A stretch of 64,000 nucleotides of DNA from Vigna angularis. Lineage: Eukaryota > Streptophyta > Magnoliopsida > Fabales > Fabaceae. The notes under the pieces were generated by a model. That model saw only the letters and a list, made by a program, of their open reading frames with translations, ran no database searches and was not told the origin of the DNA. Positions 45,060-57,518 of the stretch are shown here, in pieces (the stretch's first letter is position 1; each line of letters opens with the position of its first letter). The position numbers and the translations under genes are program-made. The DNA is taken from assembly GCF_016808095.1 (NCBI RefSeq), contig NC_068972.1:22064289-22128288 (forward strand), written 5' to 3'.

Positions 45060-47800
45060 TTGAGTAAATATGGAAGCATTGGGCAATAAATCCTTATTTT
45101 TAAGAATTTTACTATATGTCTCTCACAATAAGAGTACCGTTGGAGTAATAATTAAACATCCTAAGTTTGTTTATATATTATGTAGGTTATCTATTTAGTA
45201 AAAAAATGTCTGGATTTTTACTGTGAAAACTCATTAGAGGTTGTAATCGCAATTATACAAATAAAATCAATTCTTCACCCAATATTTTTTACTATAAATT
45301 ACTTATATGATTTTATTATTTTAAAGATTTTTTAAGAAAAAACATAGAATTCTAGGAACTAAATTTATCGTTCGTTCATATGAAATCATACTATGGAATT
45401 ATAAAATTGGTTCGGTAGAAAAAAGTGAACTGAGAAAAAAATAGTTTAAAAATTAAATTGAAAGAAGATAAATATTGTTTCAAAAATTTAAATACTACTT
45501 CAATTTTTATTTTTCTTATACCATTTTAGTATTAAAATTATTATTTATTGTTTGGAATAATACAATTTTACTAATTTTTTTCACACATTAACATAATAAG
45601 AGCTACAACGGAGGAAGATGGTCTTATCTAAGGAAGTTTAAGATTGAGGTAGGAGATAAGGATGATCGGCACAGAATTCTTTAACAAGTGGAAATATAAA
45701 AAAAAGTATAGAATAATATAGAATCAATAATAATAAATTATAATTTAATTAATATTAAATACTATTTTAGATTTTAATTCAGAAATTAATTATAATTTTT
45801 ATTAATAATAAAATTTATTTTAAATATTTATGATTTTTCATTTCTAAAATGGTTTTTAATTTAATTAATATAATAATTAATTACTTTTGAAAAATAGAGT
45901 ATTAGAGTTGATAAGTCTTTTAAAATAATAAAACTGAGTATTTTAAAGTTAAAATAATTCAATAATATAAATAGAAATTTTTAAACTTGTCTCATTATCA
46001 AAAACATTTGTCATCTCTCTAGAACTTTTTCTCTTAGTTATTTTGTCATTTTCTCTACAATTTCTAACTCCTAGATCATCTGTTTGATTATCATAAGGTG
46101 TCTAAGCGATCATAGAGTGAATCCTTCATTTCCATTCGATCAATCTTTCTTATAAAGCAAGTAAGTTTCTTCTCACTTTTTCTCTAATTTTTTGTCATGT
46201 CCACGCATAAAGATTTCTTTCGCATATGTCAAATTTGTTTTCTTTCCATCTCTTCGTTGATCAGATGTCCTAAGGATTTTCTCTAATCATGTTTCTATGG
46301 CTTGTAAGTTTTTTCTAGAGTTCTTTGAGCTCGAAGCAATAACAGTTAGTTGTGTAGAGTTGTGGTAGATTCCTATTAAGGTAAGGGAAGCCAATGTTTA
46401 TGCTTATATTATTGAATTTCAATTATGATTGATAAATTGTTAAGATGATATAATATTTTAGTTGTAATTGAGATGATTGGCTTATTGAATTATGTTTTAA
46501 CTAAGTGAAATCAATAGTGTGATGCTTGATGCTTTGTATGACTTTGCGTTTAGGTTGTAATAACCTTGTGAATGTGTGTTTTGTGAAATGGTTGTGTTAC
46601 TTTTGGTTGAAATGTTAAATGGAAATGAATTAGTAAAATTATGGGTCATCTTGGTCAAAAGAGAGGTGTTGATAGAAAATTTTTAGAAGAAATGGTAAAA
46701 ATGGAGAAATGGTGGTTAGGGATCCATGGTAGTGTCATTTGAGATTTTTTTAGGTGGTGAGTAAAGATAAGAATGGTCTAGAAATGAATGGTGGACGTTA
46801 GATTGTGTTTTTCAATGACTTTTAAATGTATTTTGAGGTTTTGAGTAGTGAGTTTTAGAAGTAGAAGGTATGAGATAAAATTAAGGGTTTTGGGTTTACT
46901 TTTGAGTCAATTTGGACTTGCTTAAACCCCTAAATTGCTTAGTTATGAGCTAAAAGGTATAGAATAGAAATTTGGTATCTAAAGTGAGGTTTTAGTTAAT
47001 TTGAATCGAAATCCTATAGTGAAACATATTTAAATTTGGTTTAAGTTGAAGATTATACACTTAGACAGGTTAATTGTATCTTAGAACATCAAATGAAAGT
47101 GGTGGAAGTTGATAGGAATGTCCAAGATAGGTTGGGATGGATTAAGGGGTGCAAATTCTGCATAATTGGTATTCTGCATAATTATGTAGTGTCGTTGGGC
47201 GAGTAGGTGCTTGCTGGGCGAGTATTGAGAGTGTTGAACAGTGGGTTTTAGTGGCTAGGCGAGCCAACTTGTTGGGATGTTGGAGCTCACTGGTTGTGCT
47301 CTCGCTGGACGAGTGAAGACTGCTCGCTAGGCGAGTGAGTCTGAGTTCTTTTAGTTATTTAAAGTGACTTTCTCAATTCTATTTAGTTGTAAATGGTAGG
47401 ATGGTTTATCTTATATTGTGTGATATGGTTGAAAAATATGATACTAGTAATTAGATGTTATTCTGACGCTCTCAATAACTTCTAGTCTTAAGAAGAGAAA
47501 GACAATTATACTGTTATCTGATAATAATTTATCATAAAATTATTTCCTTAATTTTATGAAATTTTTTAGAAAAAAGTAATCATATATAAAGTAGTATTAA
47601 TTAATTAATTTGTAGAATTTTTTGCATTAACAATTTATTAAATTATATTTTTTAAAAATATATTACACCGTGATTTGTTTTTTAAAAAAGAGCAGAGGGG
47701 CAATTCGTAAACCACATCCGTGAGCCATGTGTTGGTAAAAACTGAAATGGCAAAAGAAAATAAAAATAGCCTAGGAAAATAGGAGCTCATTTCAATTTAG
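45060..47800. other. MIRO-PPR divergent spacer with an LTR-like repeat
   Basis: About 2.9 kb separates the two divergent start codons. Positions 45060-46000 are AT-rich with no gene. 46010-47480 is less AT-rich and repeat-like: 'attaaggtaagggaagc' (46375-46393) and several 'cgct(a/g)g(a/g)cgagtg' phrases at 47190-47340, a pattern seen in legume retroelement LTRs. No ORF is supported. Promoters of MIRO and PPR should lie at its two edges; I cannot mark boxes with confidence. Confidence 0.45.
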
Positions 47801-47830
47801 GGTTAAAGAGCTCAAACCAACTCACTGATC

Positions 47831-49964
47831 ATGATGCAGTGGAGTAAAAGGGGAATGTTGCTGCGTTTTCTCGCCGTCATTCGCCACTTTTCCACAGAGG
47901 CGGTGCCTGTTCGTGCCGCCGCAGCCGCCAGTTCTAGTGGTGGTGGAGATACCTTAGGGAGGAGGCTTCTGAGCCTTGTGTACCCTAAACGCAGTGCCGT
48001 TATCACCATCAATAAGTGGAAGGAAGAGGGTCACGCGCCACCACGCAAATACCAGCTCAATCGCATTGTTCGAGAGCTTCGTAGGGAAAAACGCTATAAA
48101 CATGCACTCGAGGTTGGTTCATCATCTCTTGAACTCTGTAATATCGGTTAGTTGTAACCTATTAATATGTTGAATCCTGAATCATGAGGGACACACTACT
48201 AGCTTTCCTTTGGTTATTCTACTATAAATGTTTTATGCTGGGTTACTGAAAAAATATTGAATTTGTAATCATAATTTTAAGTTACACAAAGTAGTACGTG
48301 TTTGGATTCACGATTTTAGTTCGTGTGTCATCTTAGTTGAATGTTGACTTGCTTTGTTCAAAATTGATTTGAGTTAAAACAACTTTGATAGTTTTTTAGT
48401 TGAGTTTCACTGTTCACTTATTAAAGAATTTTTTAAATACTGGTACGCTTAGTTGATTGGTTTAAAAATCTCTTAACTGAAAAATGAACGAATTATAATT
48501 TGTTTCATTTATTCAGTGTTGCAATTGTGTTTTTATTTTGGTATTAGACCCTACCAGGGGAAAAAGGTGTTCCAACAATATTTTGTTGAACCCCGCTTAC
48601 TTGCAATTTCAAATGTCCCAGCCAAGCTGTCTAGGCTTGGGGGTTAATTGGAGTGATCTTTTACTGGCCTTTTAATGTAAAACGGTTGATCCTTTTTGTT
48701 TGAATAGGTATGTGAATGGATGACCTTGCAGAAAGATATCAAGCTGGTGCCGGGTGACTATGCTGTCCACTTGGACTTGATAACTAAAGTTCGGGGTTTA
48801 AAGAGTGCAGAAAAATTCTTTGAGGATCTTCCTGATCGTATGAGGGGCCAGCAAACCTGCTCCTCACTTCTCCATTCCTATGTCCAAAAGAATTTGGTTG
48901 ACAAAGCTGAGGCCCTCATGTTGAAAATGTCAGAATGTGACTTTTTGAGATGTCCTCTTCCTTATAATCACATGTTATCCCTCTACATATCGAATGGGAA
49001 GCTAGAAAAAGTTCCTAAAATTATTCAGGAATTAAAGCTTAACACTTCCCCAGATGTTGTCACTTTCAATTTATGGTTAACTGCTTGTGCCTCGCAGAAT
49101 GATGTAGAAACAGCAGAAAGAGTACTGCTTGAGTTAAAGAAGGCAAAAATAGATCCGGACTGGGTAACATACAGTACATTGACCAATTTGTACATAAAAA
49201 GTGCTTGCCTTGAGAAAGCAGGATCTACTGTGAAAGAGATGGAGAATAGAACCTCTAGGAAAACTCGAACTGCATTTTCCTCTCTCCTTAGCTTGCATAC
49301 AAACATGGGGAATAAAGATGACGTTAAACGAATATGGCAGAAAATGAAAGCCTCCTTTCGCAAAATGAATGATAATGAGTATATTTGCGTGATATCCTCT
49401 ATGGTGAAACTTGGAGACATTGCTGGAGCTGAGGATCTTTATAGGGAATGGGAGTCTGTTTCTGGGACCAATGATGTCAGAGTTTCAAACATACTTCTTG
49501 CTTCATACATTAACCAAGACCAGATGGAATTGGCTGAAGGTTTTTGTAATCAAATAGTGCAAAAGGGTGCCATTCCTTGTTACACTACATGGGAGCTATT
49601 GACATGGGGGTATTTGAAAAGGAAGGATGTGGAAAAATTTCTCGATTATTTTAGTAAAGCTATTTCTAGTGTGAAAAAATGGAGTCTGGATCAAAGATTA
49701 GTACAGGAAGCATTTAAAATCATTGAGAAGCAAGCTCATACTGAAGGAGCAGATCAGTTGTTAGTTATCCTTAGGAATGCTGGTCATGTGAATACTGATA
49801 TTTATAATCAATTTCTCAAAGTTTATGCAACAGCTGGTAAAATGCCTCTCATTGTCGCAGAGAGGATGAGAAAGGACAATGTGAAGTTCGACGAAGAGAC
49901 TCAGAGACTATTGGATCTAACCAGTAAAATGTGTGTGTGTGATGTTTCAAGGAATTTGTCCTAA
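47831..49964 (+). CDS. P-class pentatricopeptide repeat protein, mitochondrial type
   Basis: Two exons, 47831-48112 and 48708-49964, joined in phase 0 (GAG|GTTGGT ... GAATAG|GTATGTGAATGG), giving 512 residues. The N-terminus is rich in Arg, Ser and Ala with few acids (LLRFLAVIRHFSTEAV), a probable mitochondrial presequence. The PPR tract runs from about residue 125 to the end with recognisable units (VVTFNLWLTACASQNDVETAERVL, PDWVTYSTLTNLYIKSACLEKA, CYTTWELLTWGYLKRKDVEKF), in the sequence-irregular P-class style of the At2g20710/At4g21705 group. No DYW, E or SMR domain is seen. The role is presumably organellar RNA binding; the target is unknown. The first ATG of an ATGATG pair is used. No lesions. 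Confidence 0.93.
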
Positions 49965-52900
49965 GTTAAGTATCAAATAAAAGGAGTTTTACAGAGTGTT
50001 TGGCTGGTGAGATAGTAAGGGACGTAGCTTAACGTGAGATCCATTTCATGTGCAGTGCATGGAAACCAGTTTTGTTAAAAGACATGAACCAAGGAAAACG
50101 GAACGGAATAGTTCCATTTCTGTTCATGCGCCAATGCCACTTCGAGATTTTGTAGTGTTAGTTGCATTTGTGATGCAAAACCCAACTTGGCAACTGATAT
50201 AAATTTTGACCGAGCCTTGATTTTGTAGGTAGAATCAGTAGATAACCCGGTTGAATACTTCAAGCTATTATAATGTTTTGTGGACAACATATCATGTTTT
50301 TGCGTGATGATGCCCAACTTGTCACAATTTCGCCGCCCAACAAGTTACAGAGCACCCTGATATTGATTCTTCTTCCATTCCAATGAGGAAACATTTGAAA
50401 TTCATTGAAGTTGTTAAGTCTGCCAACATTCTGAAAGTTGCTGTCGTTTTCATTGATTCTCCAACGTGCTGTGGATTACCTATATTTCTCAATTAAAATA
50501 TTCAGCAAAAGTTATTTCAGTTTATTTTTCTGTGTAGTAAATGTTTTCGTTATTGATTTGGCGGTGTTGCAAATTTGTCATTACTTGTTGAGTGATGTGT
50601 ACGTACCCAAGAATCTCAACCTTATTGATTCAGTCCACCCCAACCATGTATCAACTTTTTCTAATGATCTAGAACTCCTTAATGGAATTAATTAACTGCT
50701 TCACGGTAATCCCTATAACAGTATCATTACCATCAGTACCACTTATTTAGTTATGTTGAGATTGAATACACGTGTTGCCAACAATTTATTGTCTCTTTTT
50801 ATGATTGAATCCACGTGTAATAATCAATTCATTATCTCGTACCCGACGTTATCTGCATTTAGTGCGTAATGAACTATTATTTTGACTCGAATGTTTTTTA
50901 TTTTTTTCGGAAAGTGGTGTTAGACGATTTTGTTTTTCTTATTACTTTCTTTCTTATTCACTGAGGTGACATCCTACTTTGTGCAAGAATAAGATTTTGT
51001 ATTTTTTATTTTTATTTTGACGCTGGTGTTAAGGGAAAGGAAGAAGGCACACCGTTGTGTTTGAAATTGAGATTGCGCTAGGTTTTCTTCTTTGTTAATC
51101 GAACACTGTTTATAACTCTTGCTTGTCCTGGTATAGGATGAAAACCTAGGTTCTCCTTCGTTCTCCAACCCTTATTTGACCTGTCTATTATTACTATTTG
51201 TATAGGGTTGAGAGATTAACTGAAACCTGGATAACCGTGTTGTTTGACGATGTGTCTTCGTCATCCACCGTTCATTGTGTCTTCGTGGGTCTTTTTATCA
51301 TCTTATTGCTTCGTAGTGAGTGAAGAGAAATTTTTTATTTTTGGGATTTAGGGTTTCACGCAGTTTAGATTTGTTAGTTTTGGTTCTGTGCATAAATTTA
51401 TTTTAGAAAAATGATAATTTTAGAATTGATCATTTTAGAAACATATTTTTTACATTCATTTTATACTATTTTTTATTTTTATTTTGTAAAATATATTTTT
51501 TATGATCATTATTTTTATAATATATGTTACATAAATAAAAATGTATGTCATCTTACATTACTCTTTATTTTAATACATTTTTCTCTTTATTTTAATGTTT
51601 TTTGCGATTCTGGTTATTAGGTTTACTTGGTGGGAGTGATTTTTTTTTCATATGTACATCTCTCAATTTTCGTATGCCTTTTTAATATCTGATAAAAAAA
51701 TATTTTTTTCACTTTCCTGCTTGTTTCATTCTAAATTATTTTATATTTTAAAGTAAAAGTATTATTTTATTAGTGGGAATAAATGGATGATTTCTTAATG
51801 TGGAGATTGCATTTGTGTGGACAGATTTTTCTTTTCTTTTGTTTGTCAAATTCCATAATTGAGAACTGGAAACATTATATAAAATTGTAGCATGTTCTTG
51901 ATTGAACTGTGGCTAGGTGGAGGATTGGAAGGATGTTGATAGTAATTGCCTTATGCTTTCAAAATTGATTTTGATGAACTAACTGAATAATTTTATTTAA
52001 TTCATGAAGAAAGAAAAGGTTTAATCTGGTTAATGATGTTTTGAATTATTATTTTGCGCTTGGAGATAGTGCTAAAATATCCCTTGGAATTGTAGGTAAT
52101 ATTATAATACTATGAAGAACAAGTAATTAATTGGATGATCTATCAAGTGCAGAGTTGGAACTCGCACAATCAAAGTCACTAGAGGTGGTGGCTTTGCTGT
52201 GGGTGGATGAGGACAACTTTGAATTAATGTCTTTAGATATGACTATGGTGTGTTAGTTCTAAAATTTCTTGAGTTGTGAGATGATAATTCTAAATATGAT
52301 AGGAAGAGCATGCCTAAGTAAAGCTTGTAAGTATCTATTAATTTTTTTTAATCATTTATTACGTTATGTTATGACTTATTATTTTTTTTTCAGGAAGACC
52401 TACAATAAATTAGAAAAAAAAATATATGATTGGGTACTCGATGGAGATAATATTTAGAGGGAATTAATGTTTCAATACTTTGATTTATATATTTGAACAT
52501 AATCGTGTACATTGTATAAGATGTAATTTACAGTTGTAAATAACATTGTATATGAATTGGAGTTAATGACAAACAAATGACATTGTTATTTAAGAAATGG
52601 AAATTGATGACCCTAAACATCTATCTCAATTAGTATTTTTTTTTAATGAAAAAAAGTCTAAAACAAATTTAACCTTGATATGTAGTTGACATTTAGTTTG
52701 AACATCTTGTTAGTTTATTTACATTAAAATGTTTGACCAAACTACATTAACTGATGAGTAAATATGTGATTTGTAATCATTTTAACAGTTGAAGTTATTA
52801 ACAAAGCATTGTGGAGTAATAAATATCTATCACAAACAATAATATTTGTGTAAAAAGTCTAAAACAAGTTTGATGTTAGTATTGACATAGTTGACATTTA

Positions 52901-52979
52901 GCTTAAACACCAATTGGGGTTGGTTTATTTATATAAAATATTTACCAAACTGAAGTAATTGACCAACTTATATGTCATT
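49965..52979. other. Spacer downstream of PPR, no gene recognised
   Basis: AT-rich after about 50100. ORFs such as 50438-50695 and 51411-51620 are low-complexity. Around 52650-52960 a ~200-bp unit with 'aaaaagtctaaaacaa(a/g)tttga' and 'agttgacatttag(t/c)tt(a/g)aac' occurs twice, adjoining the 213-bp array. No RNA gene or conserved domain is seen. Confidence 0.4.
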
Positions 52980-53719
52980 TGGAGTCACCTTGAGTAACCT
53001 CGAGTTAAAAATTATGTTATTCTAGGTTATAGTTTTTGTACAAACTCATTATCCATTAAGGTGAATCGTGTTACAGATTTTGCACACAAATGTATCTAGT
53101 GTAGGTAACATGGTGGTGGAAACACCAATGACTTCCTCATAGGGTTCATCATAAATCTGTATAGCAATCTCACAATCATTCGTCTTCACTAGTACAATAT
53201 TTGCTTTTAAACTCACACAATATGCCTCATTTTACACCAAATCGTTGCCTATAAAACGCGATGACAGATCAGTAATTAAGGCGACCTTATAGGCCTCGAA
53301 TGCATGCAGAATCGAAGCATACAGGAGCTACCACCTCGGCTGCATGCAGAACCAGTGCCTCAAAACCCCCTACCCGCCAGACTTTTGGGCTGACAACTTT
53401 ATGAAAAGGTAATACTACCTCGGTTTCATGAAGAACCGAGGCATAAAGCCTCTGCCACACCTGCATCACTGAATCCGCCAGACTTTTGGGTTGACAAAAG
53501 GTGATACTACCTCGGTTTCCCACAGAACCGAGGCATAAAGCCTCTGCCACCTCTGCACCGTATGACTTTTTGAAGACTTTTTTAAGCTTCTATTCATTTT
53601 GTCCAAGTGCTACGACCTTGGTTTCTTTAGGCCCGGTGTCAAAAGCGTGTTCGGCTTCAGTTGCGTTTCTGACTGAGGCATATATGGTGTTATTGCTTCG
53701 GGTGTTTTAGACAACCGAG

Positions 53720-54110
53720 GTAGTATCGTTTATTAAGTTCAAAAAATTTCAGCTCATTTCATTTCTTCTCGCGCTGCTTCTTCTTCTTTCTCTTCGCATG
53801 ATATAACCTTCTTCTTTGTTGCTTCTTCGTTGGTTCTTCGCGCTGTTGGTTCGTCTTTGCCGCCACCACTGTTGTTCTCCCCAAGGGCTGCCTCCACCAT
53901 CGTTGCCGTCGCGAGCCGCCTCCGTCATCGCTGCTTCGCTGATTTGTTCAGTTTTTGGTGCTGCCGTTGTTGTCGTCGTCGTTCTCACCTTCGTCCCTGC
54001 CGTTCTCACCTTCGTAGTCATTGTTGCCGTCGCCCCCACTGTCATCGTCGTTGGTGCTGCCCATCACGATAAATTTTTTATACCCTCTTTATCTTGTCTT
54101 TGATATTTGA
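53720..54110 (+). other. Pyrimidine/GC-rich segment at the CACTA 5' side
   Basis: A C/T/G-rich stretch open in several frames (Ser/Leu/Arg/Cys-rich or Val/Ala-rich translations). Codon patterns are repetitive 'cgtcgt', 'ttcttc', so I treat it as a leader or low-complexity segment of the CACTA gene rather than a protein. Confidence 0.4.
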
Positions 54111-55293
54111 GTTGGTATATTGGTTGAAACCATCGTAGTGTCTCTGTTCTCTGCGTTTTGCTTCATATTTTATTTTGTGTGTGATTGTAAAGTCTTGAAG
54201 CTAGGTTCCTGTTTCTGAACTCAAGCAAGTGATAGTGGCGTGTCTCTGCTCTCTGCGTTTTGAGTTTTATTTAAATTCTTAAGTGATATAAAGGTTAAAA
54301 AATAAATTTTGATATAGTGATAAAATAAAAATTTAGAAATTAAATTGAGTATTAGAAGGAAGGTTGTCAACATGGCGAGAGTAGAAAGGTGGAGAGGGGC
54401 GGTGCATGGCTGTAGCTCCGTGACGACGTTAAAACAGGTGTTGAAAGGAAAAGGATTACAAAATGAAAAGCAATGACTAGACCAGAGATCAACGACAACT
54501 ATTCAAGCAATGACTAAACTTCTTTATGCTCTTAGCTTGATAAATAATTTTTATTTACTATAAACAAGTTGACGTAGTCCAATGAAATATATAATCCAAA
54601 AGCATGTTCTTATTGCCCAGTTTTACAAGGTACATTAATCCACTAACAGTAGCAGAATCATATACATATTACAATCATTATATGTAAACAATAAGGACCA
54701 AAAACAAATGTTTTTTTTAATAGCATCCCAGAGAGAGATGTATACTTGAATGCTTAATGATCAATTTGCAGAACACTGCTCTCTCACCTAACATCTTAGA
54801 TTTAAAAAGTTTGGTAACCTTGTGAAAATTTATCCAATATATAAATTTAAATTGATAATCATTCATGTTGTCTTTTACCAAATTTCAAACATGAACTTAG
54901 ATCTTACTTTCTTTATTAATGTAAGACCTGTTACTTTAGATTTAAATCCTACGAAAAATACTAAAACATAAAAAATACAAAGATAGAGATAATACTAAGA
55001 GTTCTTTTTATAGATCCTACTATCGATTTAGGAGTAATATATACAACACCCATGGCGGACTCAATGATTCAAAACACAGTCCTTAGAATTTTTCAAAAAA
55101 ACACGAGTTAAAAAATTTACTAAACTAGTCAACTTTTCTTTCACATATTTATCCTTGTCAAAAATTAAAAATAAAAATATCAAATATATGACTATATTAC
55201 AAAAACACAATAGATTGATATATTTATTTATGTTTTATTGGGACAATTTATGTAAAGGAAATTTATTTTATTTTTATGGTTTCTGAAAAATTA

Positions 55294-55402
55294 TGTTGGA
55301 AGTCCCACATCGACTAGAGAAAAAACCAATTTATATTTTATAAGTAGGTGCAAACCTCACCCTACAAGTTGATTTTGTGGGGTTGAGTTAGGCTTAAAGT
55401 TG
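55294..55402 (+). mobile_element. Solo TRIM LTR (copy D) inside the CACTA element
   Basis: Starts TGTTGGAAGTCCCACATCGA and runs to 'gagttaggcttaaagtt'; the last bases of the LTR are lost. It belongs to the same family as the copies at 5468, 35696 and 42611. It lies upstream of the Ulp1-like exons. Confidence 0.8.
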
Positions 55403-55627
55403 GATTAGATATTGTTTGTTTGAATATATTGCATGTTGTATATGTAATTATTTGTTTGCTTGAATATATATTGTTGTTGACAATTAGCCTTAGTTTCCCG
55501 TTTGAGATTCAATACAAAAATTATTTACTATCTCTAGATTTTTTGAACAAATGTACTTTTTACAACATTTCTATTATATATATTACATAGATCTTTCAAA
55601 TGATTTTGAAGTTTTGTTATGTGACAG

Positions 55628-57518
55628 GACTCCTTGGTTGAGCAGAGCTTCCAAGGTCAATTCACACAAGAAGGTCGTCAGGATATTCTTGCCACAGCTA
55701 TTGGACGACCTGAGCACCCAGGACGGGTGCGTGGTGTTGGGACTGGTATAGGCATAAGACAGTTCTTTGGGTCTTCCTCGCGTCCATATTCATACGAAAA
55801 GATGAAGGAGGACATAAGAAAAGAGATGACGCAGGAGATCACAAAGAAGGTTCGGGCAGAGTTGTATGATGAAGTTGTTGAAATGGTTGCGTGCCAATTT
55901 CAGCAGCGTTATGAGGATTATGGCAATCGTCCTCCACCATCTCCTGTAGCGGAACATGTGCCCCTACAGGTAAACTTAATGATTTTTGTTTATTAATTTA
56001 CTTTTTGTATAACCTAACATTTAATTTGACAAGTAGAAGCGGTAAAGGAAGTTGCTCAGCTGTCGGTGCCCTAGGGGACGACATGGATGACACTCGTCCA
56101 TGTCAGTTATATATTCTCTCTGATACCGAGACCATGCTAGTGGCTCGTGTTACAATTTATGAGACAACCACTGTAGTGCATGGTGTACAACTTGCAGAAG
56201 ATGAGGTCAAGGTCACGGTGGATGAAGTTGTCATACCAGATGCCGTTCTTCCTGTGCCTACAGATGAGTTCTTCACTGTGGAAGAGGCATTTAAGTCCTT
56301 TGTCGCCTGGCCTAGACATTTGATTGGTGATGTATCTGATCCCCCGGTAAACACTCGTACTATATACTTTTCAATTTTAATATTTACTTCTAATTGACGT
56401 TATAACATTTCCATTTTTCATGTAACAGCAGATAGGTCAAGAGGGAAGTCCTACACCGAAGAAGACTCATTTATCTGAGGACGACCCTCTTGGTGCGTTA
56501 GACGAGCTTGCTAAAATCATTTCAGATGCATCGATGAATGTACACTGGGATTCTACTACATTTGGAAGAAAAGCTCAGATCCCATTGTACTTGCATCATC
56601 AAGATGTTAGGGAGCTTGTGTCGGGGAGAGAAGAAATTAATATTACACTCATTCAGCTGTGGATGATGTAAGTTTTTGAGAACTTTTTTATATAATTATT
56701 TTTTATCAAGTTACTTATATCAGATTATTTCTTCATTTTAGGTATATGTTTGATGTTAGTAATAAGAAGGGGTTCAATGATGTATATGAGTTCATTGACC
56801 CCTCTATGACTCATGAAAGAAATAAATTTGATGATATCCAAACATACATCACCACCTGCTTTGGAATGGGGAAGGAGATATACTTTCTCCCTTATATACA
56901 TGGGTAAGTGAAGTTTGTTAACTTTAAAGTTTCATTTATTAATTTTGGTATATGACAATGAAGTTATTACCAATTTCAGGTGTCATTGGCAGCTACTTGT
57001 GATCTCCATACCGGAGAACACTGTTGTCTAGTTTTGTTCATTGCACAAGTCTCCTCCCAACCCTCTTAGACATGTAGCAGATTGGTAAGAACCTCAATGT
57101 TTCAACTTTCTTTGTTATATAAATGTATGCTAAAGCAATTTTTTTAATAGTTCCCTTGCAACAGATATGATGTTATCTGGGAGATCTACTGCTACAGCTA
57201 AAAAGCTTGCATGGGTTGCCCTTAAGGTTTGGTATTTTAGTCCATACTTTGTTACATTTGGTTCCATTCAAATGATGTTACTTAACATTTTATAATTATG
57301 ATGATATATTGTAGTGTAATAGACAAACATGGTCATATGAATGTGGTTACTACGTCATGTTTTGGATGATGACCATTATTCGTGCACATTACACCAGTGG
57401 ATGGGAAACAATAATATTTAGGTTTGAATTTTAGTTTCTCTATAGTTTAGATTTCATATACACTAATTGAAATCATTGTGTTTTATGCAGAGATTCAATA
57501 GGATTGCTCCAATTCTAG
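55628..57518 (+). pseudogene. CACTA-borne Ulp1 (C48) protease-like gene, one stop
   Basis: Exons: 55628-55969, about 56037-56346, 56429-56667, 56742-56903, 56980-57084, 57151-57226, 57315-57421, 57491-57518. Parts in order are a transposon-protein-like helix (SFQGQFTQEGRQDIL, RPYSYEKMKEDIRKEM), a middle domain (CQLYILSDTETMLVARVTI, DEFFTVEEAFKSFVAWP) seen beside Ulp1 domains in plant CACTA elements, and a C48 cysteine-protease domain. The latter has catalytic His in CHWQLLVI, Gln in NRQTW and Cys in ECGYYVM. The only clear lesion downstream is TAG at 57029-57031, where Trp is expected (VV*FCSLH). The exon 1-2 phase does not match as read, and the upstream start is unresolved. The substrate would be a SUMO-like conjugate by family; its role in transposition is unknown. 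Confidence 0.8.

Noticed and set aside
48720..49964. Internal ATG at 48720 as PPR start
   Set aside because: The exon continues upstream in frame to the acceptor at 48707 and joins exon 1 in phase, giving a presequence and VCEWM.
53816..54103. Val/Ala-rich and Arg/Cys-rich overlapping ORFs
   Set aside because: Several frames are open at once over a low-complexity GC-rich stretch; no domain and no homology pattern.
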